64,000 nucleotides of DNA. Origin: Thalassobaculaceae bacterium. GTDB lineage: Bacteria; Pseudomonadota; Alphaproteobacteria; Thalassobaculales; Thalassobaculaceae. The DNA is taken from positions 33,305 through 97,304 of the forward strand of contig JARGOG010000003.1 in the NCBI GenBank assembly GCA_029212785.1, in the 5' to 3' direction. Positions 9,227-19,595 of this stretch are shown piece after piece. Numbering within the stretch: the stretch's first letter is position 1; each line of letters opens with the position of its first letter. Below the pieces are notes generated by a model that was not told the DNA's origin, searched no databases, and was given only the letters and a program-made list of their open reading frames with translations. Made by a program: the position numbers and the translations under genes.

Positions 9227-10813
9227 ATGCAAGTGAACGAAACCCTCAACGAGGGACTGACGCGCGAATTCACCATCACTATTCCGGCTGTCGATCTTGA
9301 CGCCGAGCTGAACAGTCGGCTCGTCGAGCTCGCGCCGCAGGTGAACATGCCGGGCTTCCGCCCGGGTAAGGTTCCGCCGGCACTGCTGCGCCAGCGCTAC
9401 GGCGACGCGCTGCTCGGCGAGGTGATCGAGAAGTCGGTCAACGAGAGCTCCCAGCGCGCGCTCGACGAACGTGACCTTCGGCCGGCCTCCCAGCCGAACG
9501 TGGAGATCACGTCTTACGAGAAGGGGCAGGACCTGGAGTACAAGCTCTCGGTCGAGCTGATGCCGGAGATCGAAACCGTCGATTTCTCCACCCTTGAGCT
9601 CGAGCGCATGGTCGCCGAGCCGAGCGATAGCGACATCAACGACGCGCTGACGCGTATGTCCGAGGGCCAGAAGGAGTCGGCGCCGATCGAGACGGCCCGT
9701 CCGGCGGCCAGCGGCGATGTCGTGGTCATCGACTTCGTGGGCAAGATCGACGGTGAGGCGTTCGACGGCGGTGCCGCCGAGGACCATCATCTGGAGCTCG
9801 GCTCCAACACCTTCATCCCGGGTTTCGAGGAACAGCTGATCGGCGCCGAGGCGGGAGCCGAGAAGGCCGTCACCGTCAGCTTCCCCGAGGATTACCAGGC
9901 CGCGCATCTGGCCGGTAAGGAAGCCGTCTTCGACGTCACCCTGAAGGAAATCCGCGAACCGAAGCCGGTCGAGATCGACGACGCCTTCGCGCAGCGCTTC
10001 GGCCTCGACACCCTGGATGCGCTGAAGGAAGCCATCGGCGAACAGATGAAGGGTGAGTATCTGACGGCGACGCGCACCCGCATGAAGCGTCAGTTGCTCG
10101 ACATCCTCGCCGACAAGCACACCTTTGAAGTGCCGCCGAAGATGGTCGAGGAAGAGTACAAGGGGATCGTCCACCAGGTGGTTCACCATGCGGATGGCGA
10201 GACCGGTCATGATCACGAGCATGACCACGACCATGCGCACGATCACGACCATGACCATGCGCACGATCATGACCATGACCATGACCATGATCACGCGCAC
10301 GATCATGCGGCCGCCCCCGAAGCGGACGACGCCAAGCTCAGCGAGGAGGACCGTGCCGAGTACCGCACGATCGCCGAGCGTCGCGTGCGCCTGGGCCTGC
10401 TGCTGTCCGAGGTCGGCCGGCAGAACAACATCCAGGTGACCGACGAGGAAGTGAGCCGGGCGATCCAGGAGCAGGCGGCCCGATTCCCGGGTCAGGAGCG
10501 GTTCGTCTTCGACTACTACCAGAAGAACCCGCAGGCTCTGGCCCAGGTCCGTGCCCCGCTGTTCGAGGACAAGGTGGTCGACTTCGTCGTCGAGATGGCC
10601 AAGGTCACCGACAAGACCGTGAGTGCCGAGGATCTGTTCCGCGATCCGGATGCCGACGATAGCGGCGAGGACAAGGCGGAAGGCGAAGAGAAGAAGCCGG
10701 CCAAGAAGAAGGCCGCCGCCAAGCCGAAGGCCGCGTCCACGAAGGCCAAGACGGCCTCGAAGTCGAAGAAGAAGGCCGACGATTCCGACGCTGCGGCGGA
10801 CGGCGACGCCTGA
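9227..10813 (+). CDS. tig: trigger factor with histidine-rich insertion and Lys/Ala-rich C-terminal tail
   Basis: MQVNETLNEGLTREFTITIPA..PGFRPGKVPPALL, FKBP-type PPIase domain, AERRVRLGLLLSEVG; upstream of clpP-clpX-lon. Confidence 0.95.
   Translation: MQVNETLNEGLTREFTITIPAVDLDAELNSRLVELAPQVNMPGFRPGKVPPALLRQRYGDALLGEVIEKSVNESSQRALDERDLRPASQPNVEITSYEKGQDLEYKLSVELMPEIETVDFSTLELERMVAEPSDSDINDALTRMSEGQKESAPIETARPAASGDVVVIDFVGKIDGEAFDGGAAEDHHLELGSNTFIPGFEEQLIGAEAGAEKAVTVSFPEDYQAAHLAGKEAVFDVTLKEIREPKPVEIDDAFAQRFGLDTLDALKEAIGEQMKGEYLTATRTRMKRQLLDILADKHTFEVPPKMVEEEYKGIVHQVVHHADGETGHDHEHDHDHAHDHDHDHAHDHDHDHDHDHAHDHAAAPEADDAKLSEEDRAEYRTIAERRVRLGLLLSEVGRQNNIQVTDEEVSRAIQEQAARFPGQERFVFDYYQKNPQALAQVRAPLFEDKVVDFVVEMAKVTDKTVSAEDLFRDPDADDSGEDKAEGEEKKPAKKKAAAKPKAASTKAKTASKSKKKADDSDAAADGDA
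10208..10306 (+). repeat. CAY-GAY type codon repeat encoding alternating His-Asp/Ala tract within tig
   Basis: 33 codons containing 17 His codons at every second position. Confidence 0.95.
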
Positions 10814-10819
10814 TCGGAC

Positions 10820-10852
10820 GGCGCCGGTTACCGATAGACTGGTGCCGGCGCC
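10820..10852 (+). other. intercistronic stem-loop between tig and clpP
   Basis: GGCGCCGG TTACC GATAGACT GGTG CCGGCGCC; 8 bp perfect outer stem extended by ACC/GGT. Confidence 0.5.
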
Positions 10853-10918
10853 TCTGAGCGACCATATTCAAGGGGCTGGGCGACAGCCCGCGACCAACCG
10901 GACGAAGGAAGAGGCACG

Positions 10919-11554
10919 ATGGCCAACCCGGCCGAGATCTATATGAACTCCCTTGTGCCGATGGTGGTCGAACAGACCAACCGCGGCGAGCGGGCCTATG
11001 ACATCTACTCGCGCCTGCTCAAGGAGCGGATCATCTTCGTGATGGGTCCGATCAACGATGCGGTGGCCAGTGTCGTCTGCGCGCAGCTCCTGTTCCTCGA
11101 GGCGGAGAACCCGACCAAGGACATCTCCATGTACATCAACTCGCCAGGGGGCGTGGTGACGTCCGGCATGGCGATGTACGACACCATGGAGTACATCCGT
11201 CCCGATGTTTCGACCGTCTGCATCGGTCAGGCGGCGTCCATGGGGTCGCTGTTGCTGACCGCCGGCGCCGAGGGCAAGCGCTATGCGCTGCCGAATGCGC
11301 GGATCATGGTTCACCAGCCGTCCGGCGGGTTCCAGGGGCAGGCGACGGATATCGAGATCCATGCCCGCGAGATCCTGGCGGTGCGTGCGCGTCTCAACGA
11401 GATCTACGTCAAGCACACCGGTCAGAAGCTGGACGATATCGAGAAGGCCATGGAGCGTGACAACTTCATGACCCCGGAGGCCGCGAAAGGCTTTGGCATC
11501 ATCGACACGGTGATCGAGAAGCGTTCGAGTCTCTCCGAAGACGATGCGAGCTGA
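10919..11554 (+). CDS. clpP: ATP-dependent Clp protease proteolytic subunit
   Basis: catalytic motifs [14 protein letters not shown] and [10 protein letters not shown]. Confidence 0.96.
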   Translation: MANPAEIYMNSLVPMVVEQTNRGERAYDIYSRLLKERIIFVMGPINDAVASVVCAQLLFLEAENPTKDISMYINSPGGVVTSGMAMYDTMEYIRPDVSTVCIGQAASMGSLLLTAGAEGKRYALPNARIMVHQPSGGFQGQATDIEIHAREILAVRARLNEIYVKHTGQKLDDIEKAMERDNFMTPEAAKGFGIIDTVIEKRSSLSEDDAS

Positions 11555-11718
11555 CGGGCGCGGTTTGTCGCCCCAACACGCATCGCTGAATCCGGTTTCT
11601 CGCGGTATGCCGCTGGTAAGGGCTTGTTTACCAGTTCCGTGGGATATTTCGCATTGTGACTATGCGAGCCGGGTGGCTAACATAGAACCGATGGAACAGA
11701 TCAACAGGGCCGAGAACC

Positions 11719-12996
11719 ATGAGCAAATCTGGTAGCGGCAGCGGCTCAAGCGAGTCCAAGAACACCCTCTACTGCTCCTTCTGCGGGAAGAGCCAGCACG
11801 AGGTTCGCAAACTTATCGCGGGCCCGACGGTGTTCATTTGCGACGAGTGCGTCGAGCTGTGCATGGATATCATCCGCGAGGAACACAAGACCACGCTGGT
11901 GAAGTCCCGCGATGGCGTGCCCACGCCCCAGGACATCTGCCAGGTGCTGGATGACTATGTCATCGGTCAGTACACGGCGAAGCGCATCCTGTCGGTGGCG
12001 GTGCATAACCACTACAAGCGGCTGGCCCACGGGGCGAAGAACAACGATGTCGAGTTGGCGAAATCCAACATCCTGCTGGTCGGCCCAACCGGGTGCGGCA
12101 AGACGCTGTTGGCGCAGACACTGGCCCGTATCATCGACGTTCCGTTCACCATGGCGGACGCGACCACGCTGACCGAGGCCGGTTATGTCGGCGAGGATGT
12201 GGAGAACATCATCCTCAAGCTGCTGCAATCCGCCGATTACAATGTCGAGCGGGCGCAGCGCGGCATCGTCTATATCGACGAGGTCGACAAGATCAGCCGC
12301 AAGTCGGACAACCCCTCGATCACCCGCGACGTATCAGGCGAGGGCGTGCAGCAGGCGCTGCTGAAGATCATGGAAGGCACGGTCGCCAGCGTGCCGCCCC
12401 AGGGGGGCCGCAAGCATCCGCAGCAGGAGTTCCTGCAGGTGGATACGACCAACATCCTGTTCATCTGCGGCGGTGCATTCGCCGGGCTGGAGAAGATCAT
12501 CTCCAACCGGTCAAAGGGGTCCTCGATCGGCTTTGGCGCCGATGTCCGGGCGCCGGACGACCGCCGGACCGGCGAGATCCTGCGCGAGGTCGAGCCTGAG
12601 GATCTGCTGAAGTTCGGCCTGATCCCCGAGTTCGTCGGCCGACTGCCGGTCATCGCGACGCTGGAGGACCTGGACGAAGAGGCGCTGATCGAGATCCTCA
12701 CCAAGCCGAAGAACGCCCTGGTCAAGCAGTACCAGCGCCTCTTCGAGATGGAGGACGTGAAGCTCGAGTTCCGTGAGGACGCGCTGGTGGCGATCGCCCA
12801 GAAGGCGATCGAGCGCAAGACCGGAGCCCGTGGCCTCAGGTCGATCATGGAGAGCATCCTGCTCGATCCCATGTACGACCTGCCGAGCGCCGACGACGTC
12901 GAGGAGATCATCATCAACGGTGATGTTGTCTCGGCCGGCGCGAAGCCCATCTTCGTGCATGGTGAACGCCGCGAGGATGCCAACGCTGGCGCGTGA
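11719..12996 (+). CDS. clpX: ATP-dependent Clp protease ATP-binding subunit ClpX
   Basis: N-terminal zinc finger [19 protein letters not shown], Walker A GPTGCGKT. Confidence 0.97.
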   Translation: MSKSGSGSGSSESKNTLYCSFCGKSQHEVRKLIAGPTVFICDECVELCMDIIREEHKTTLVKSRDGVPTPQDICQVLDDYVIGQYTAKRILSVAVHNHYKRLAHGAKNNDVELAKSNILLVGPTGCGKTLLAQTLARIIDVPFTMADATTLTEAGYVGEDVENIILKLLQSADYNVERAQRGIVYIDEVDKISRKSDNPSITRDVSGEGVQQALLKIMEGTVASVPPQGGRKHPQQEFLQVDTTNILFICGGAFAGLEKIISNRSKGSSIGFGADVRAPDDRRTGEILREVEPEDLLKFGLIPEFVGRLPVIATLEDLDEEALIEILTKPKNALVKQYQRLFEMEDVKLEFREDALVAIAQKAIERKTGARGLRSIMESILLDPMYDLPSADDVEEIIINGDVVSAGAKPIFVHGERREDANAGA

Positions 12997-13126
12997 GCCC
13001 GGGCACCTTGATCCTCGGGGCTCCGCGCGCCACCTAGGTTGCTCGTGCGCAGGGTCCATCCCCCGCCCTGTGTGACGCCGATCAATTTTCTTCACGGGGG
13101 AGGCGCTTATTTCGAGGCCAATTGAC

Positions 13127-15541
13127 GTGACCGCAGGAAACGAGGTCTACCCCGTCCTCCCGCTCCGGGACATCGTTGTGTTCCCGCACATGATCGTGCC
13201 GCTCTTTGTCGGGCGCGATAAATCGGTGCGCGCGCTCGAGGACGTGATGCAGGACGACAAGAAGATCCTGCTCGTTACCCAGCGCAATGCCGCCGATGAC
13301 GATCCGGCGCCGGGTGAGATCTATGAGATCGGTACGATCGGTACCGTGCTGCAACTGCTGAAACTGCCTGACGGCACCGTGAAGGTGCTGGTCGAGGGCG
13401 GTGAGCGCGCGCGGATCCATCGCTACACCTCCACCGTCGCCTTCTTCGAGGCCGAGGCGGAGATCATCGCCGAAGAGGCGGGCGACGAGCAGGAAGTCGA
13501 AGCTCTGTCTCGCGCGGTGGTGGGGCAGTTCGAGCAGTACATCAAGCTGAACAAGAAGATACCGCCGGAAGTCCTTGTTTCTGTTAATCAGATTGAGGAA
13601 CCCGACAAGCTCGCCGACACCATCGCCTCGCATCTGGCCCTGAAGATCGCCGACAAGCAGGAGCTGCTGGAGACAGCCGGTGTGATGGACCGCCTGGAGC
13701 GGGTCTACGGCTTCATGGAAGGCGAGATCGGGGTCCTTCAGGTCGAAAAGCGCATCCGTACCCGCGTGAAGCGGCAGATGGAGAAGACCCAGCGCGAGTA
13801 CTATCTGAATGAGCAGATGAAGGCCATTCAGAAGGAACTCGGAGAGACCGACGAGGGTCGCGACGACCTGGCCGAGCTCGAAGAGCAGATTGCCAAGACC
13901 AAGCTGTCGAAAGAGGCGCGGGACAAGGCGAACCAGGAGTTCAAGAAGCTCCGGAACATGAGCCCGATGTCGGCCGAAGCGACGGTGGTGCGCAACTACC
14001 TCGACTGGCTGGTCACGATCCCCTGGAAGAAGCGTTCCAAGATCAAGAAGGACATCGCCCAGGCCGAGACGGTGCTGGACGCCGATCACTACGGCCTCGA
14101 AAAGGTCAAGGAACGGATCCTGGAATACCTCGCCGTGCAGGCGCGCGTCGGAAAGGTGAAGGGCCCGATCCTGTGCCTGGTCGGCCCGCCGGGTGTCGGC
14201 AAGACCTCGCTCGGCAAGTCGATCGCCAAGGCGACCGGACGGAACTTCGTGCGCATGTCGCTTGGCGGCGTGCGGGACGAGGCCGAGGTCCGGGGTCACC
14301 GGCGGACCTATATCGGCGCGTTGCCGGGCAAGGTCATCCAGGGCATGAAGAAGGCCAAGACTTCGAACCCGCTGTTCCTGCTCGACGAGATCGACAAGCT
14401 CGGCCAGGACTATCGGGGCGATCCGTCCTCGGCCCTGCTCGAGGTGCTCGATCCGGAGCAGAACAACAGCTTCCAGGACCATTATCTCGAGGTCGATTAC
14501 GACCTGTCGGACGTGATGTTCGTGACCACGGCGAATACGTTGCGGATGCCGCAGCCGCTGCTTGATCGCATGGAGACCATCCGGCTCTCGGGCTATACCG
14601 AGGATGAGAAGGTGCAGATCGCCCGGCGTCACCTGATCGACAAGCAGATCGCCGACCACGGTTTGCGCAAAGGTGAATGGGCGATTACCGACGACGCTCT
14701 GTACGATCTGATCCGCTACTACACCCGCGAGGCGGGGGTGCGGAACCTGGAGCGCGAACTGGCCAATCTGGCCCGTAAGGCGGTCAAGGAGATCGTGCAG
14801 AACGGCAAGAAGAAGGTCGCGGTCACGCCGAGGAACCTGGACAAGTTCGCCGGCGTGCGCCGGTACCGCTACGGCGAGGTCGAGGAAACCGATCTGGTCG
14901 GTGTGACAACCGGTCTCGCCTGGACCGAGGTCGGCGGCGAGCTGCTGTCGATCGAAGCCCTGACCCTGCCCGGAAAGGGCAAGGTCACTTCGACCGGCAA
15001 GCTCGGTGAAGTGATGAAGGAATCGGTTCAAGCGGCCGAGTCGTTCGTAAAGGCGCGTTCGCTCACCTTCGGGATCCAGCCCAAGGTGATCGAAACCCGC
15101 GATATTCACGTGCACGTGCCGGAAGGGGCGACCCCGAAGGACGGTCCGTCGGCCGGTGTGGCCATGGTCACGTCGATCGTCTCGGTGCTGACCGGCATTC
15201 CGGTCCGCCGTGACGTGGCGATGACGGGCGAAATCACGCTGCGTGGTCGGGTCCTGCCAATCGGCGGGTTGAAGGAGAAGCTGCTGGCCGCGCTTCGGGG
15301 AGGGCTGAAGACCGTCCTGATCCCGAAGGAGAACGAGAAGGACCTCACCGAGATCCCCGATAACGTCAAGCAGGGTATGAAGATTATACCCGTTTCGACG
15401 GTTGATGAGGTGATCGGCCATGCGCTGATCTCGCAGCCGGTTCCGATCGATCCGGCGTCGTTGGATCCCGACAAGGCGGAGATCGACAGCCTTGCCAAAC
15501 CGGCCAAGCCGGAGGCGGTCGAAGGTGTCGTAACGCACTAA
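13127..15541 (+). CDS. lon: ATP-dependent Lon protease (GTG start)
   Basis: [35 protein letters not shown], protease region [11 protein letters not shown]. Confidence 0.97.
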   Translation: MTAGNEVYPVLPLRDIVVFPHMIVPLFVGRDKSVRALEDVMQDDKKILLVTQRNAADDDPAPGEIYEIGTIGTVLQLLKLPDGTVKVLVEGGERARIHRYTSTVAFFEAEAEIIAEEAGDEQEVEALSRAVVGQFEQYIKLNKKIPPEVLVSVNQIEEPDKLADTIASHLALKIADKQELLETAGVMDRLERVYGFMEGEIGVLQVEKRIRTRVKRQMEKTQREYYLNEQMKAIQKELGETDEGRDDLAELEEQIAKTKLSKEARDKANQEFKKLRNMSPMSAEATVVRNYLDWLVTIPWKKRSKIKKDIAQAETVLDADHYGLEKVKERILEYLAVQARVGKVKGPILCLVGPPGVGKTSLGKSIAKATGRNFVRMSLGGVRDEAEVRGHRRTYIGALPGKVIQGMKKAKTSNPLFLLDEIDKLGQDYRGDPSSALLEVLDPEQNNSFQDHYLEVDYDLSDVMFVTTANTLRMPQPLLDRMETIRLSGYTEDEKVQIARRHLIDKQIADHGLRKGEWAITDDALYDLIRYYTREAGVRNLERELANLARKAVKEIVQNGKKKVAVTPRNLDKFAGVRRYRYGEVEETDLVGVTTGLAWTEVGGELLSIEALTLPGKGKVTSTGKLGEVMKESVQAAESFVKARSLTFGIQPKVIETRDIHVHVPEGATPKDGPSAGVAMVTSIVSVLTGIPVRRDVAMTGEITLRGRVLPIGGLKEKLLAALRGGLKTVLIPKENEKDLTEIPDNVKQGMKIIPVSTVDEVIGHALISQPVPIDPASLDPDKAEIDSLAKPAKPEAVEGVVTH

Positions 15542-15567
15542 TTCGGTCGAATTTGTCATAAACACTA

Positions 15568-15599
15568 ATCCGGCCGCGCCGATTGTGTAGCGGCCGGAT
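15568..15599 (+). terminator. stem-loop downstream of lon, terminator-like
   Basis: perfect 10 bp inverted repeat ATCCGGCCGC / GCGGCCGGAT, 12 nt loop, 27 nt after the lon stop; lacks a strong T-tract. Confidence 0.5.
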
Positions 15600-15780
15600 G
15601 CATTCTGGGGGTGACTTGGCTGTTACACCTTGAAGTCAAGCTCGAAAACCGCAGAAAACCTTGAATTTCGGTCCTCAGGAACGTTGACGGACGCGGAATG
15701 AGCGGCATAGAGTCTGGCCGCAAGCGTTGCTCAGACGGCGCCATTTATGATTTACCCAGCCACATTGGGGGGCTCTTAAA

Positions 15781-16053
15781 GTGAACAAGAATGATCTCAT
15801 TGCGCAGGTTGCCGAGGCATCCGATCTCTCCAAATCCGATGCGGCCAAGGCTGTAGACGCGGTGTTTGATTCGATCACCGGTGTTCTGAAGTCCGGCGGC
15901 GATGTTCGTCTCGTCGGTTTTGGCACTTTCTCCGTGGCGGCACGTGCCGCCAGCGAGGGTCGCAATCCCCGCACCGGTGAGAAGATCAACATTCCGGCTT
16001 CGAAGCTGCCGAAGTTCAAGCCCGGCAAGGGGCTGAAGGACGCCGTCAACTAA
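15781..16053 (+). CDS. hup: DNA-binding protein HU (GTG start)
   Basis: [63 protein letters not shown]. Confidence 0.96.
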   Translation: MNKNDLIAQVAEASDLSKSDAAKAVDAVFDSITGVLKSGGDVRLVGFGTFSVAARAASEGRNPRTGEKINIPASKLPKFKPGKGLKDAVN

Positions 16054-16075
16054 GACGGTTTCCTGGAGTTCGATG

Positions 16076-16111
16076 CGCCAGCCTTCCCCGGAAGGCTGGC
16101 GTTTTCGTTTT
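16076..16111 (+). terminator. intrinsic terminator after hup
   Basis: CGCCAGCCTTC CCCG GAAGGCTGGCG followed by TTTTCGTTTT. Confidence 0.9.
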
Positions 16112-16153
16112 CGGCACAGGCGTAGTTGTGCCAAATTCTGCCAGTCTCATTGG

Positions 16154-16229
16154 GGGCGGTTAGCTCAGCTGGGAGAGCGAGCGGTTTACACCCGCTAGGT
16201 CGGCGGTTCGATCCCGTCACCGCCCACCA
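16154..16229 (+). tRNA. tRNA-Val (anticodon TAC), CCA encoded
   Basis: GGGCGGTTAGCTCAGCTGGGAGAGC, anticodon arm AGCGG-TTTACAC-CCGCT, ACCGCCCACCA. Confidence 0.95.
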
Positions 16230-16263
16230 TCCGACGACCCTGATACTCCGGATCGCTACAAGA

Positions 16264-16986
16264 TCAGGCCGCGGCGTCTTCCGCGGTCTCTTCGTGTTCG
16301 CCGTCGGTCACGCGCTGGATCAATGCGTCCTGGCCGGTCTGCGTGAGACGGTAGACACCACGCGAAACCCGCTCGAACCACCCGTAGTGATTCTTCTGCA
16401 AGATGGCGGCGGCCCGGTCGACGGCCGATTCGGCCCGAATCGCGGCAACGGGCAGGGCGCCCGAGGCTAGTGTCAGCGCACAGCGAATCGCATCCTGACG
16501 ATAGGCGGTGACGATCGTGCGCCGCGTTACCCCGCCGATATTCGGATCGCCGGCCCGTTTGGTGAACTCGGTGGCAAGGCGATGATGGGCGCGCCGGTCG
16601 CGTCGGGGCTTGTAGGGACCGGGCTCCACGACGACCTCGACCGCGCGGTCCGGATTCGCGGCGGCGGGAGACACCAGAAGCAGGCCCAGCTCCAGGCGGC
16701 GGCAGAGCCGGAGCAGGGCGCGGCGACGGCTGCGCCAGTTGCGGCGCTTTCCCGGCGTGTCGGGCGTCGGCACGGCGAGATAGACGTCGTCGGACAGGCG
16801 CTGCCGACTGATGCCCTGGAGCACCAGTTCCAGAGAGAACGCGGTCTTCAATTCGACGATGAGCGGCGATGCGTCGGAGCCGGGCAGGCGGGCGACCACG
16901 TCGCAGCCAGTCACCTCGGCCTTCACCTCGAAGCCGCGGGTCTCAAGGAAGCGCTTCACCGGCAGATAGAGATCCGACTCCTTCAC
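16264..16986 (-). CDS. DUF2161-like protein, putative PD-(D/E)XK phosphodiesterase with C-terminal winged-helix-like region
   Basis: KESDLYLPVKRFLETRGFEVKAEVTGCDVVARLPGSDASPLIVELKTAFS; D-x(n)-ELK core. Confidence 0.7.
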   Translation of the reverse strand: MKESDLYLPVKRFLETRGFEVKAEVTGCDVVARLPGSDASPLIVELKTAFSLELVLQGISRQRLSDDVYLAVPTPDTPGKRRNWRSRRRALLRLCRRLELGLLLVSPAAANPDRAVEVVVEPGPYKPRRDRRAHHRLATEFTKRAGDPNIGGVTRRTIVTAYRQDAIRCALTLASGALPVAAIRAESAVDRAAAILQKNHYGWFERVSRGVYRLTQTGQDALIQRVTDGEHEETAEDAAA

Positions 16987-16990
16987 CGAT

Positions 16991-17401
16991 TCAGATCCGG
17001 GTCCGGCGCAGGACGGCGTAGTTGTACATGGTCTGGAGTTCGCCCCGGGCCGCCGGTGTCATCCGGCCGCTCTTAACCGCCTCGGCATGGCGGCGGATGT
17101 CCCGCTTGGTCTCGACCGACACGTTGCCGCTGGTCATCAGGTATTCATACATCTGCTGCGGTGTCGCCTGGCCAAGCGGCGGCGGGCCGGCACCCTCCGG
17201 ATCGACCGCCTCATCGGCATCCTCGGGCGCATTGGCCCGCACCGGAAGCAGCTTGCGTGGCAGCAGGATGTCGCTCCAGGCCAGTCCATGGGCGTTGAGC
17301 AGGCGGTTGATCGCTGACGTGGCGTTCAGCACCTCGCCGTCGCTGTCGCTCCCCAGCATGTTGATCAGCTTGAGAAGGCGCTCGTAATCGCCGGCATTCA
17401 T
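16991..17401 (-). CDS. conserved hypothetical protein
   Basis: ORF starting MNAGDYERLLKLINMLGSDSDGEVLNATSAINRLLNAHGLAWSDILLP; stop lies next to the start of the downstream DUF2161 gene; longer ORF extension overlaps tRNA-Asp and is rejected. Confidence 0.65.
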   Translation of the reverse strand: MNAGDYERLLKLINMLGSDSDGEVLNATSAINRLLNAHGLAWSDILLPRKLLPVRANAPEDADEAVDPEGAGPPPLGQATPQQMYEYLMTSGNVSVETKRDIRRHAEAVKSGRMTPAARGELQTMYNYAVLRRTRI

Positions 17402-17695
17402 CTGGTCCAAAGGCGCCCTCCCGAGGCGGTCTTCACGCTGTCTTAACAGTTTACCGCCTTTTTCGATCCTTGAGGACAACGCTCCCGGCCCACGGCTTCG
17501 CTCGGAGACCCAAGTGCCGGTGCGGCAGTGGTCCGCGTCGCCCGCAAGGCTGCGCACATGCCTTCGGCGACGGAATTCGCGCACCGGCGATAAACCGGGG
17601 AGAGGGTTGTTGACAGGCCCTAGGGTACCGAGTACACCACGCGCCTCGACGCGCCTGACCGGACGGATCTCCGATCGGTTCAGGCGCCACCCGGA

Positions 17696-17772
17696 GGGGG
17701 TGTAGCTCAGTTGGTTAGAGCGCTGGCCTGTCACGCCAGAGGCCGCGGGTTCGAGTCCCGTCACTCCCGCCA
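17696..17772 (+). tRNA. tRNA-Asp (anticodon GTC), CCA encoded
   Basis: GGGGGTGTAGCTCAGTTGGTTAGAGC, anticodon loop CTGTCAC, GGTTCGAGTCC, CACTCCCGCCA. Confidence 0.96.
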
Positions 17773-17995
17773 CCCTTCGAAATCGCTGTGAGATCGGATC
17801 GGTTTACGCCGAGGTGCATCCGTATGCATTGACGGTCGCCGCGTGCGCTATCGCCGCGCCCCGAATTCGACCAACAGCCTTCCGTAACGGGTTGCACCGC
17901 ACTATAGTCCGCCGCATTGTGCGGTGCGCGATCGGCCTCGTGACCGGACCGCAGGAAACGGCGATAAAGCCGTAGAGATAAAAGGGGACTTCCCC

Positions 17996-18361
17996 ATGGA
18001 TGCCATGTTGACCGAATACCTGCCTATCCTGGTGTTCCTGCTGATCGCGGTGGCCCTGGCCGTCGTCATGGTGGCGGCGTCGTTCGTTGTCGGCCACCAG
18101 CGCCCCGACTCCGAGAAGCTGTCCGCTTACGAGTGCGGCTTCGAGGCGTTCGATGATTCGCGCCGGCAGTTCGACGTGCGGTTCTATCTGGTCGCCATCC
18201 TGTTCATCATCTTCGATCTCGAAGTGGCCTTCCTGTTCCCGTGGGCGGTGTCCCTCGGCGATATCGGCCTGTTCGGCTTCTGGTCGATGATGGTGTTCCT
18301 GGGAGTGCTGACGATCGGCTTCGTCTACGAGTGGAAGAAGGGAGCCCTGGAATGGGAGTGA
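17996..18361 (+). CDS. nuoA: NADH-quinone oxidoreductase subunit A
   Basis: [37 protein letters not shown]; first gene of nuo operon. Confidence 0.95.
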   Translation: MDAMLTEYLPILVFLLIAVALAVVMVAASFVVGHQRPDSEKLSAYECGFEAFDDSRRQFDVRFYLVAILFIIFDLEVAFLFPWAVSLGDIGLFGFWSMMVFLGVLTIGFVYEWKKGALEWE

Positions 18362-18891
18362 TGCAGTCCGACCGTCCGGTACCGCCGGGCGCCGACCAGG
18401 ACGCGGTCCTCTCCGCCGTCGGTGACGAGCTTCAGGAGAAGGGCTTCGTCATCGCCCAGGCCGACAAGCTGTTCAACTGGGCGCGCACCGGCTCGATGTG
18501 GCCGATGACCTTCGGTCTGGCGTGCTGCGCGGTGGAAATGATGCACACCGCGGCCAGCCGCTACGATCTGGATCGCTTCGGCATCATCTTCCGGCCGTCG
18601 CCGCGTCAGTCCGACGTGATGATCGTCGCTGGTACGCTGACCAACAAGATGGCCCCCGCCCTGCGCAAGGTCTACGACCAGATGGCCGAGCCGCGCTGGG
18701 TGATCTCGATGGGATCCTGCGCCAATGGCGGCGGCTACTATCACTATTCCTATTCGGTCGTGCGGGGCTGCGACCGCATCGTGCCGGTCGATATCTACGT
18801 CCCGGGCTGTCCGCCGACCGCCGAGGCGTTGCTGTATGGGGTGATGCAGCTGCAGCGCAAGATTCGCCGTACGGCGACGATCGCCCGCTGA
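18352..18891 (+). CDS. nuoB: NADH-quinone oxidoreductase subunit B
   Basis: [61 protein letters not shown] overlaps the nuoA stop. Confidence 0.97.
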   Translation: MGVMQSDRPVPPGADQDAVLSAVGDELQEKGFVIAQADKLFNWARTGSMWPMTFGLACCAVEMMHTAASRYDLDRFGIIFRPSPRQSDVMIVAGTLTNKMAPALRKVYDQMAEPRWVISMGSCANGGGYYHYSYSVVRGCDRIVPVDIYVPGCPPTAEALLYGVMQLQRKIRRTATIAR

Positions 18892-18956
18892 CCGCGGGTT
18901 CTGGGGAAAGTCGGCGGGCTGCCGCCGCTAACAGCGAGGACGGGGCGAGCGACGAC

Positions 18957-19595
18957 ATGGAGACGGCGACGCCAAATCACACGGCATCCGCGCTCAAGGA
19001 GCTGGCGGCCTATATCGAGGCCCAGCTCGGGACGGATGTGAGCGACGTGACGATCAGCGGCGGCGAGCTTTCGCTGCGCTGCGCGTCCAATAATCTCATC
19101 AAGGTGCTGACCTTCCTGCGGGACGACACCCAGTGTCAGTTCAAGGCGCTGATGGACCTGTGCGGAGTCGACCATCCGGAGCGCGAACCGCGATTCGACG
19201 TGGTCTATAATCTGCTGTCGATCAGCCAGAACACCCGCATCCGCCTGAAGACGGCGACCGACGAGAACACGCCGGTTCCGTCGGCGACGGCGATCTTCAG
19301 TTCCGCCAATTGGTGGGAGCGCGAGGCCTGGGACCTGTTCGGTATCTACTTCTCCGGTCACCCGGACCTGCGCCGGATCCTCACCGATTACGGGTTCGAG
19401 GGGCATCCGATGCGCAAGGACTTCCCGCTGACCGGCTATGTCGAGGTCCGTTATGACGACGAACAGAAGCGGGTCGTGTACGAGCCGGTGAAGCTGGTGC
19501 AGGAGTTCCGCAATTTCGACTTCCTGAGCCCGTGGGAAGGCGCGCAGTCGCTGCTTCCGGGCGATGAGAAGGCCGAGGAAGAGGCGGCGAGCTGA
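18957..19595 (+). CDS. nuoC: NADH-quinone oxidoreductase subunit C
   Basis: [54 protein letters not shown]. Confidence 0.96.
   Translation: METATPNHTASALKELAAYIEAQLGTDVSDVTISGGELSLRCASNNLIKVLTFLRDDTQCQFKALMDLCGVDHPEREPRFDVVYNLLSISQNTRIRLKTATDENTPVPSATAIFSSANWWEREAWDLFGIYFSGHPDLRRILTDYGFEGHPMRKDFPLTGYVEVRYDDEQKRVVYEPVKLVQEFRNFDFLSPWEGAQSLLPGDEKAEEEAAS

Noticed and set aside
13082-15565. 827 aa ORF antisense to lon
   Set aside because: Long shadow ORF produced by high-GC codon bias; repetitive R/H/Q/D-rich composition, no domain, lon is unambiguous on the other strand
17402-17773. N-terminal extension MAGVTGLEPAASGVTGQRSNQLSYTPSGW of the 260 aa ORF
   Set aside because: Classic artefactual translation of antisense tRNA-Asp; true start placed at 17401
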